Position numbers and translations under genes: made by a program. Below are positions 6,442 through 11,885 of a stretch of DNA of 14,554 nt, piece after piece (position 1 is the first letter of the stretch; each line of letters opens with the position of its first letter). Below the pieces are notes generated by a model. The model made no database searches. It had not been told where the DNA came from and saw only the letters and a list, made by a program, of their open reading frames with translations. This DNA comes from SIG447 sp045577075 (GTDB lineage Bacteria; Bacillota; Clostridia; UMGS1883; UMGS1540): positions 1 to 14,554 of the forward strand of contig JAZNHR010000014.1 of the NCBI GenBank assembly GCA_045577075.1, written 5' to 3'.

Positions 6442-7952
6442 ATTGTCTGCTCCTTTTTTCGTTTCGGTAAAAGCCCGAAAATCAGTGCCAAAACGCCGTA
6501 GATGAGTACCCCCGAAACGCAGGGCACCATAAGGCGAATCAGGCGAAGAGAAAGGGCGTCCCCGGGGAGTGCCCCGGCGAGAACTCGGTTTATCCCGACA
6601 ACGGCGACAAACATAACCACAGCCGATAGGACGCTTTTGAGAAACGACGCAAAAAGTCCTTCCCCGAACTTCCCGATTTTTCGTCTTAGACAGAAAAGCA
6701 ATACCGCCGCCCCGGCGAGGGACGAAACAGAATACGCAAGGGGAATCCCAAAGGCACCGATATGACGCATGAGGATAAGACTCAGCATAATGTTAATCGC
6801 CATAATGACAAAGCCGTTTATGGCAGGCAGCTTCGTTTCGTGCAGGGCATAAAACGCCCGGTCCAAAATTTCCTTAAGCCCAATCCCTAAAATACCGACG
6901 GCGTACATCGAGAGAAGCCCTGCCGCGGCATCTACTTCTTCATTTGTCACCTTGCCCCATTTTGTGATAAGCTCCAAAAGCTCACTTCTGACAGCAATAA
7001 AGCCAAAGGTCACAGGCACCAAAAGGAGCATCACCGTTTTTAAAATATTGCGGAGTGTTTCTTTATAGGAAGCCATATCGTCCACCGCCGCATACGCCGT
7101 AAGTTTTGGGTAAATCACGGCGGTAATGGAATAGGCAAAGGCAAGGACGAGATATAAAGTTAAATTCTGTACATAGGTAAGCAGCGTCACCATGCCGGGG
7201 AATTTTGCAATCATGGTGGTGTTATAAAACATATTCAGCTGATAGGCGGATACGCCGAGAAGGACGGGAAGGGTCATTCGAAGCGCATCGCGCATATCGG
7301 GGTTTTTAAGGTCAAACGAGGCCTTAAAGCGATACCCCGTTTTATAGAGGGGCGGCACCAGAATAAAAGCCTGCAGGCTAAGCCCGAGGAGCGTTGCCAC
7401 GAGAAGGCCCCAAACGCCGAACTTGTCTCCAAGGAGAAAAACGTACAAAATCACCACAAGGCTACTCGGCACGCTGACAAATGCGGGCCAGCCGTATTTC
7501 CCGTGGGACTGGAGCATCCCCTGAAAAATATAGTTAAGCCCGTAAAAGAGCATTGCCGGCATCATGACCATAAGCGCCTTTGTGGCAAAGGCATAATCGC
7601 CGAGGTTTGTAAGGTGGGGCAAAAGAGGCGAAATACCGACGCCCACAAGGATCAGCCCTAGGGTAAACACGGTAGTGACCGAAAGGAGCGTATCGGCAAA
7701 TGTTTTGGCGCGAAGGGCGTTTCCTTTTGCGATGTACCCGGCATAAATGGGAATGACAACGGTAGAAAGCGCCGTCCCAAAGCAGGTGAAAATAATATTC
7801 GGCACGCTTATCGCATAAGAATAAATATTTAAATACGCATCCGATGCCCCGTAAAAGGACATATAGATTTGCACGCTGACTAACGACAAAAGACGGGAAA
7901 AAATCATAATCAGCATCACGAAGCTAATAGAGCCAAAGAGATTTTTCTTCAT
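6438..7952 (-). CDS. MurJ/MVF-family lipid-linked oligosaccharide flippase
   Basis: The 504-residue polytopic protein has about 13-14 transmembrane helices. The start at 7952 is preferred because its ATG overlaps the upstream acyltransferase stop as ATGA; reading further up adds 52 Arg-rich residues that are only the shadow of that gene. Family marks are FSRLLSLV and FYGASDAY near residues 18-40, SVPN at 49-52 and RAFYALHETKLPAINGFVI in the C-terminal half. The family contains the lipid II flippase MurJ. Here the Arg expected just after the first helix (GFVR in MurJ) is replaced by SLVS, and the Arg cluster after the second helix is missing. This favours a paralogue that flips the undecaprenyl-linked repeat unit of this polymer, analogous to Wzx. 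That assignment is inference from context. Confidence 0.88.
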   Translation of the reverse strand: MKKNLFGSISFVMLIMIFSRLLSLVSVQIYMSFYGASDAYLNIYSYAISVPNIIFTCFGTALSTVVIPIYAGYIAKGNALRAKTFADTLLSVTTVFTLGLILVGVGISPLLPHLTNLGDYAFATKALMVMMPAMLFYGLNYIFQGMLQSHGKYGWPAFVSVPSSLVVILYVFLLGDKFGVWGLLVATLLGLSLQAFILVPPLYKTGYRFKASFDLKNPDMRDALRMTLPVLLGVSAYQLNMFYNTTMIAKFPGMVTLLTYVQNLTLYLVLAFAYSITAVIYPKLTAYAAVDDMASYKETLRNILKTVMLLLVPVTFGFIAVRSELLELITKWGKVTNEEVDAAAGLLSMYAVGILGIGLKEILDRAFYALHETKLPAINGFVIMAINIMLSLILMRHIGAFGIPLAYSVSSLAGAAVLLFCLRRKIGKFGEGLFASFLKSVLSAVVMFVAVVGINRVLAGALPGDALSLRLIRLMVPCVSGVLIYGVLALIFGLLPKRKKEQTI

Positions 7953-8497
7953 GCCTGCCACTCCACTTCTTCCCGAATGACGCGGGCGGGATTTCCGGCA
8001 ACAAGGCTTTTGGGCGGCACGTCGCGCGTTACAACGCTTCCGGCGGCGACCACCGCGCCGTCTCCTATGGTAACACCCTTGAGTATGGTCGCCTTGCAGC
8101 CTATCCACACATGATTGCCGATTGTAACGGGAGAGAAGACCTCTTTATCGCTACAAAGCTTATGGTAATCGCGGTCAAGAATACAGCAGTCCCAGGAAAT
8201 GGCACACCCGTCCCCAATGGTAACGCTTTGCCCGGCGTGAATTTCCGTTCTGTCTCCAATGTGGGTGCCGCTGCCGATTTTAATGGTCGCGCGGCCGTCC
8301 GTGCCCCAGGCGCTGAGCTTACAGTTTTTGTGAAGAAGCACCCTGTCCCCCAAAGTGATTTCGGCGTTCTTTTGCATAAGCACTACGCCTTTTCCCATTC
8401 TGAGGGTTTTGCCCGAGGACGCAAACCGCCCCCGATTGAGCGCGCCGCGGAATAAGTCCAATGCAATTTCTTTATATTCACCGAAAGTTCTTGACAT
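7949..8497 (-). CDS. Hexapeptide-repeat acyltransferase (LbH family), first gene of the polysaccharide operon
   Basis: The protein has 182 residues when started at 8497. That ATG has AAGGAG (complement of 8506-8511) at 8-nt spacing. The alternative ATG at 8515 would place the ribosome site inside the gene and leave almost no leader after the predicted transcription start near 8518. A left-handed beta-helix runs from about residue 34 to 160. H112 in DRDYHKL is the probable catalytic base, and VAGNPARVI closes the domain. It most likely transfers an acetyl group from acetyl-CoA to a sugar. It is first in the operon, directly below promoter 8525-8553, and its stop overlaps the flippase start. 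Confidence 0.9.
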   Translation of the reverse strand: MSRTFGEYKEIALDLFRGALNRGRFASSGKTLRMGKGVVLMQKNAEITLGDRVLLHKNCKLSAWGTDGRATIKIGSGTHIGDRTEIHAGQSVTIGDGCAISWDCCILDRDYHKLCSDKEVFSPVTIGNHVWIGCKATILKGVTIGDGAVVAAGSVVTRDVPPKSLVAGNPARVIREEVEWQA

Positions 8498-8524
8498 AGT
8501 ACCTGCTCCTTCCATATTTTATTT

Positions 8525-8553
8525 ATTTTATCATATATGGAAAGATTTGTCCA
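8525..8553 (-). promoter_or_regulatory. Promoter of the polysaccharide operon
   Basis: Leftward TGGACA (complement of 8548-8553; one mismatch to TTGACA) is separated by exactly 17 bp from TAAAAT (complement of 8525-8530), which has an extended TGA. Transcription should begin near 8518, about 20 nt before the chosen start at 8497. The -35 forms one arm of the palindrome at 8546-8566. Confidence 0.72.
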
Positions 8554-8566
8554 GTTTTTGGACAAA
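8546..8566. promoter_or_regulatory. Palindrome over the -35 box, candidate operator
   Basis: The arms tttgtcca (8546-8553) and tggacaaa (8559-8566) are a perfect 8-bp inverted repeat with a 5-bp centre. The -35 hexamer lies inside one arm, as is usual for repressor sites or for a dimer controlling polymerase access. The other arm merges with the T tract of the agrBD terminator. The binding protein is unknown. Confidence 0.5.
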
Positions 8567-8597
8567 AAAGATGCGACACGCAAAAATGCATGTCACA
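8560..8597 (-). terminator. Intrinsic terminator of the agrBD transcript
   Basis: In the leftward RNA, bases 8597-8587 (UGUGACAUGCA) pair with 8582-8572 (UGCGUGUCGCA) over 11 bp, with two G-U pairs and a UUUU loop. UCUUUUUUG follows. The stem pairs fully only in the leftward transcript, which fixes its direction. It ends where the promoter palindrome of the next operon begins. Confidence 0.8.
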
Positions 8598-8867
8598 TTT
8601 TCTTTTTTGTTTGGTTGCTAATGTCACCGTATTCCGTTTGTTTCTCCATTAAACCGGAAAAACTTGCCCAAAATTTCTCCAGTTTAAAAATAAACCCAAA
8701 ACTTTTTATGTTCCATCGGGCGCAAAATGACCGGCTTTCTCAAAATGTCCGTTCATAGTCTGTCTGCGGACATTTTGCCCCCGTTAGAACAGCCTAAAGC
8801 ATGTTGGAAGGATACTGCCACTCCTTCCCGGGTGTTACCCCTGAGTCAAACCGACTCTGTTGCCATT
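8598..8867 (-). other. Structured non-coding 3' region of the agrBD transcript
   Basis: Some 270 nt lie between the agrD stop and the terminator, with no ORF that has a ribosome site. Successive inverted repeats are 8843-8847/8853-8857 (gagtc), 8830-8833/8837-8840 (gggt), 8806-8812/8822-8828 (ggaagga, 9-nt loop), 8742-8751/8767-8776 (aaaatgtccg, 10 bp, 15-nt loop) and 8649-8657/8679-8687 (ttaaaccgg, one mismatch). The motif tttctcca occurs twice (8641, 8674) and caaaatgnccg twice in tandem (8723, 8741). It could be a regulatory RNA, a decayed repeat element or a simple long 3' UTR. Confidence 0.4.
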
Positions 8868-9029
8868 TTAGCGGTTGAACTTCTTGAATTTTTCGAGTCC
8901 AACAGGTTCTTCCTCTTCGTAAAAAGCAGCCCAGCAAGCAGAATTTGCTGCAACCGTTACAACTGCAAACGCGCATGCGGCAATGGCGGAGCCGTACTTT
9001 ACCATGGCGTTTTTAAAGAACTTTTTCAT
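8868..9029 (-). CDS. agrD: AgrD-like cyclic peptide autoinducer precursor
   Basis: This is a 53-residue peptide in the usual AgrD plan. The leader MKKFFKNAMVKYGSAIAACA is basic and amphipathic and continues into a hydrophobic stretch to about residue 28. The core is NSACWAAF at 29-36 and the acidic tail is YEEEEPVGLEKFKKFNR. By alignment with known clostridial precursors, the signal would be a thiolactone ring of Cys32 to Phe36 (CWAAF), with a short exocyclic tail from before Cys32; the exact N-terminal cut cannot be seen. Cys19 in the leader is not expected to take part. The start has AAAGGAGG (complement of 9038-9045) at optimal spacing, and the gene overlaps the 3' end of agrB by 17 nt. 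It is short enough to be missed by gene callers. Confidence 0.92.
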   Translation of the reverse strand: MKKFFKNAMVKYGSAIAACAFAVVTVAANSACWAAFYEEEEPVGLEKFKKFNR

Positions 9030-9615
9030 TTACTTTCCCTCCTTTCCCTTTATTTTTCACAAACGCTGCCAGCATAGAGAATGCGACAGCAAATTGTCCC
9101 AAGGAAAATGCAAAAACAAATCTGTTCTCCCGCTTCCACAACATGCCTGCCAAAAGCAGGACTGTCTCAACCGCCATAATTTTTATACTGATTTTTCGGT
9201 ACACTGCCCGTTCTGTTTCATTTGCCGTTTTATTGTGATGAATAATAGGTGCAAGCTTCCGTACGACGCCTATGGTCAGTACTGCCGAAATGACTTCTAT
9301 GGGCAAATAAAAGCCCGTTGGTACATACATGAAGGCTGAAAAAAGACCATACACAAGGAGTAATATTAAATAACACCGCAAGTGCGTATCCGCATGATAC
9401 CCTCCTGCATAAATCCGAAGCGGCAGAAAGGATGCGAAAAACAGTACCGTGTAAAAAAAGTTGCCTGCAAAAATCGCAAAAATCAAGATACTTGCAAATT
9501 CTAGACCAGCTAGCAGCAAAAGCTCTAGGCCATAGCTGCAAATGGCCGCCTCCTCTTTTTCAATGATTCCGCCCTTTGTTAACGCATCTGAAAATAGATT
9601 TGCAACCTTCTTCAT
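9013..9615 (-). CDS. agrB: AgrB-like peptide-processing membrane protease
   Basis: The 200-residue integral membrane protein has about five or six hydrophobic helices. The family signature RIYAGGYHADTHLRCY at 67-82 supplies the catalytic His74 and Cys81, with the same 7-residue spacing as His77 and Cys84 of Staphylococcus aureus AgrB. AgrB cuts the C-terminal tail of AgrD and forms the thiolactone through an acyl-enzyme at the cysteine. The start at 9615 has GAAGGTG about 7 nt upstream. The 3' end overlaps agrD, so production of enzyme and substrate is coupled. The gene lies below a promoter at 9639-9667 with a tandem operator just upstream. Confidence 0.95.
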   Translation of the reverse strand: MKKVANLFSDALTKGGIIEKEEAAICSYGLELLLLAGLEFASILIFAIFAGNFFYTVLFFASFLPLRIYAGGYHADTHLRCYLILLLVYGLFSAFMYVPTGFYLPIEVISAVLTIGVVRKLAPIIHHNKTANETERAVYRKISIKIMAVETVLLLAGMLWKRENRFVFAFSLGQFAVAFSMLAAFVKNKGKGGKVNEKVL

Positions 9616-9638
9616 CCAATCACCTTCTTTTCATCGTC

Positions 9639-9667
9639 AGTATACCATAAAATACAAGCATTCGGGT
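9639..9667 (-). promoter_or_regulatory. Promoter of agrBD (weak -35)
   Basis: TATACT (complement of 9639-9644) has an extended TGG. The -35 position at 17-bp spacing (complement of 9662-9667, ACCCGA) has almost no match to TTGACA. This is the profile of an activator-dependent promoter, and fits the tandem sites lying 5 bp further upstream. Confidence 0.6.
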
Positions 9668-9672
9668 GATTT

Positions 9673-9708
9673 TGGCACAAAGCGCACGTTGTGTGGCACG
9701 AAATGCAC
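9673..9708. promoter_or_regulatory. Tandem direct repeat, candidate LytTR regulator operator
   Basis: Bases 9673-9687 (TGGCACAAAGCGCAC) and 9694-9708 (TGGCACGAAATGCAC) agree at 12 of 15 positions, with a 21-bp period. LytTR-type regulators such as AgrA, VirR, ComE and PlnC bind tandem sites about 21 bp apart just upstream of a poor -35. The spacing and position fit exactly; the base sequence is not a textbook LytTR consensus. The cognate regulator would be the protein at 11065-11781. Confidence 0.65.
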
Positions 9709-9711
9709 AAG

Positions 9712-9750
9712 CAAAAAGCTCAGCCGGCACTCAAAAGTGCCGCCGAGCCC
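9712..9750 (-). terminator. Intrinsic terminator of the regulator-kinase operon
   Basis: In the leftward RNA, a GC-rich stem of about 13 bp (9748-9736 with 9731-9718, one bulge and one G-U pair) encloses a short loop and is followed by UUUUU (9717-9713). It lies 14 nt after the kinase stop and separates this unit from agrBD. Confidence 0.85.
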
Positions 9751-9763
9751 TTGAAAATATGGA

Positions 9764-11068
9764 CTATTCTTTTTTATTAAAAATCTTGCAGGAAAAAGTA
9801 AATTCTGCATCCGTTTGGCTAAAACGGTGCACACTTTTATAGTTTGCTAGTGCAGCTTCTATGTTCCCAATCCCAAAGCCATGGTTTGCTTTGTCCTTCT
9901 TTACTGTATGAAATTTTTCTTTTTCTGCCTTTTCTGCCGTATTTGTAATCTTGCAAAGCAGCGCTTCTTCCGCATAGGTAAGAGATACCACTATCCGTTT
10001 ATCCCTGTCTTGTACACGCCCGCACGCTTCGATTGCATTGTCCAGTGCATTTCCAAATATAATACATAAATCAACGGGGTCTACAAATAGCTTCTCCGGG
10101 ATTTGCAATCGGGTTTCAAATGCAATGCCGCAGCTTGTTGCCAGGCTTCTTTTTGTATTTAAGATAGCATCTAATGCGACATTGCCCGTTTCAACAAATG
10201 CTTTTGCGTACTCCGTTTTCTCCTGCATGCCTTCCAGATAACCCATCGCGCCCGTATAATCTTGGTTTTGCAAATATGCTTTTATGGCAATATTGTGATT
10301 TTTTAAATCGTGCCGAAGCCTTTTAATCTCTTTTTGGTTAATTAAAATTTCATCAATATGCTTTGCCTGTGCCTTGATTTGTTGCTTAAAAAGCTCCTGT
10401 TTTCGTTCGGTCTCCGCATGTTTTATGATCTTCTCATATAAATACAACGAAAAAAACATGTTGTATAAAAGTCCCAAGGAGCACCAAACTGCTAAATGGT
10501 TATAAAACACCGGGGCAATACTATAATACAGAAGCATGTACAACAAATAAATTGCCATTGATGAAATAGTAAAAATTAAGAAAAACAGCATCCAATAAGA
10601 AGATTTTATTGCCCAATTTCTGTTGATTTTATGCCTTATGCAAATTACTTTTACTACTGCAAAAGCCAATAACTTGGAAAGAATTGTCCCCAATATTCGA
10701 TAGCTTTCCACATTGGTTATCTCTGCCGCTGTTGCCTCCATTAAAACGGTTAGCAAAAAGGCAACAAATAATTCCGTTGTTAAAAAGATAGTAGCCGCAA
10801 TTACCGCAATCAATGCGCTTTTTTTAAAGCACTTGGTAAAAAACAATGCCACGCCGAAAACAGCTAACAAAAGAATTAAAACATTCCATACTGCATTGTA
10901 AAAAATATAATTGCTTATATTTGTTGTGATTGCAAGTGCCAACGCCGCCAAAACGTACATGGCAGAGGATATTGGTCTTTCTTTTTCCACATATACGCTT
11001 ACCAGCATAAGCGTAACAATCGCTTCAAAAAAACCAGTTAATACATTCACGATTGCAGCCATCGTCAT
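9764..11068 (-). CDS. agrC: AgrC-like GHKL sensor histidine kinase
   Basis: The 434-residue membrane kinase has six or so hydrophobic helices in residues 1-210, a coiled linker (about 212-250) and a cytoplasmic kinase domain. The phosphoacceptor is His253 in RLRHDLKNHN, the arrangement of the AgrC/ComD class. The ATP-binding half has the N box N340-ALDN-AIEA and the G box GFGIGN at 397-402, as in GHKL family HATPase_c_5 domains. It should sense the cyclic AgrD peptide through its membrane part and phosphorylate the adjacent regulator. The start at 11068 overlaps the regulator stop as ATGA and has GAAGGAAG 8 nt upstream; an ATG two codons in is less well placed. The gene is markedly AT-rich compared with the polysaccharide genes. 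Confidence 0.92.
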   Translation of the reverse strand: MTMAAIVNVLTGFFEAIVTLMLVSVYVEKERPISSAMYVLAALALAITTNISNYIFYNAVWNVLILLLAVFGVALFFTKCFKKSALIAVIAATIFLTTELFVAFLLTVLMEATAAEITNVESYRILGTILSKLLAFAVVKVICIRHKINRNWAIKSSYWMLFFLIFTISSMAIYLLYMLLYYSIAPVFYNHLAVWCSLGLLYNMFFSLYLYEKIIKHAETERKQELFKQQIKAQAKHIDEILINQKEIKRLRHDLKNHNIAIKAYLQNQDYTGAMGYLEGMQEKTEYAKAFVETGNVALDAILNTKRSLATSCGIAFETRLQIPEKLFVDPVDLCIIFGNALDNAIEACGRVQDRDKRIVVSLTYAEEALLCKITNTAEKAEKEKFHTVKKDKANHGFGIGNIEAALANYKSVHRFSQTDAEFTFSCKIFNKKE

Positions 11069-11781
11069 AAAAAATACTTCCTTTCTTCAAACGCCAAAAA
11101 ACGATTTGCAAATTCATTTTTATAGGTCCGGCTTATCGGGAGAGTTTTATCGTATTCATACAAGGAAAGTTCACCATTTCCGGCTTGACGGACAAAGCTC
11201 AAATTAACCACGAGGGCACGGTGCACCTGGCAAAACCGACTTTTGTCAATCGTCTCCAAAAGTGCTTGCATCGTTTTGCGGATTCTATGTGTCCTTCTGT
11301 CCTTTTTATGTAGAATCAGCCAATGCCCGCGGCTTTCAAAGAAAACAATGTCATCACAAAAAAGGCGGACATGCTGTTTCTCTTCCATAAAAACAAAGGT
11401 GCTCGGTGTTTCAGAAAGCTTGCTGCTGATATCCCGGCACACTTGGGTAAGTTCTTTGGTTTTAACAGGCTTTACCAAAAAGCGGAAGGGCTGGCATACA
11501 AAGCTTCTTTGCATGTGCTTTTTATGACTTGTCACAAATACAATCAGCACCTGTTTATCTATCCTTCGAATACAGTTTGCCGCTTCTACGCCGTCCATGC
11601 CATCCATTTCAATGTCCAGAAAAACAACATCGAACGACGGCTTTCCGTCCTCGTATGCTTTCACAAGTGCCTCACCGCTTCGAAAAAGCTCCGTCCTGAT
11701 TTCGCCGCTAGATATGTCCCGAAGCGCAGAATTGAGCCCGGTTAATATTTCTTGGTTATCATCACACAATGCTGCAATCAT
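11065..11781 (-). CDS. agrA: AgrA-like response regulator with LytTR DNA-binding domain
   Basis: The protein has 238 residues. The receiver domain (1-122) has acidic D7/D8, the phosphorylation site D56 in VVFLDIEMDG, T84 in FVTS and K104 in FLVKPV. The LytTR domain (about 135-232) includes the family pattern FFESRGHWLILH, the FCQVHRALVVNLSFV segment and a C-terminal LPISRTYKNEF. This class binds direct repeats and activates transcription of quorum-sensing operons. It is first in its operon, with AAAGGAG 8 nt before the ATG and a promoter with a perfect TTGACA upstream, and it overlaps the kinase gene by 4 bases. The kinase-after-regulator order and the separate agrBD unit differ from staphylococcal agrBDCA. 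Confidence 0.93.
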   Translation of the reverse strand: MIAALCDDNQEILTGLNSALRDISSGEIRTELFRSGEALVKAYEDGKPSFDVVFLDIEMDGMDGVEAANCIRRIDKQVLIVFVTSHKKHMQRSFVCQPFRFLVKPVKTKELTQVCRDISSKLSETPSTFVFMEEKQHVRLFCDDIVFFESRGHWLILHKKDRRTHRIRKTMQALLETIDKSRFCQVHRALVVNLSFVRQAGNGELSLYEYDKTLPISRTYKNEFANRFLAFEERKYFL

Positions 11782-11805
11782 TTTATTTTCTCCTTTCGCA
11801 CGGAT

Positions 11806-11835
11806 AGTTTACCATGAAAAAGGACATGTTGTCAA
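11806..11835 (-). promoter_or_regulatory. Promoter of the regulator-kinase operon
   Basis: A perfect TTGACA (complement of 11830-11835) is 18 bp from TAAACT (complement of 11806-11811), which carries an extended TGG. The good -35 suggests constitutive expression, in contrast to the agrBD promoter. Confidence 0.7.
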
Positions 11836-11841
11836 ATTTTG

Positions 11842-11878
11842 TACAAAAATGCGGCAGGAACGTATTTTTTCCTGCCGC
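11842..11878 (-). terminator. Intrinsic terminator of the acyl-CoA ligase gene
   Basis: Bases 11870-11878 and 11851-11859 form a perfect 9-bp GC-rich stem (GCGGCAGGA/TCCTGCCGC) with a 10-nt loop. ATTTTTGT follows on the leftward strand. It lies 8 nt after the ligase stop and just upstream of the regulator promoter. Confidence 0.9.
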
Positions 11879-11885
11879 TTAGAAT

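Noticed and set aside
7953..8108. 52-residue Arg-rich N-terminal extension of the flippase
   Set aside because: It lies wholly within the acyltransferase gene in another frame. The ATG at 7952 overlaps the acyltransferase stop as ATGA and begins a normal MurJ-like N-terminus.
8498..8515. Upstream ATG at 8515 for the first acyltransferase
   Set aside because: It would sit about 3 nt after the predicted transcription start and swallow the AAGGAG that is well spaced for the ATG at 8497.
8546..8566. Palindrome TTTGTCCA/TGGACAAA as a second LytTR site
   Set aside because: It resembles TTTGTGCCA of the agrB repeats but is one base shorter and inverted rather than a 21-bp direct repeat, so it more likely binds a different dimer.
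8727..9077. 116-codon rightward ORF antisense to agrD
   Set aside because: It has no ribosome site or recognisable domain and covers agrD and the end of agrB on the other strand; it is a shadow ORF.
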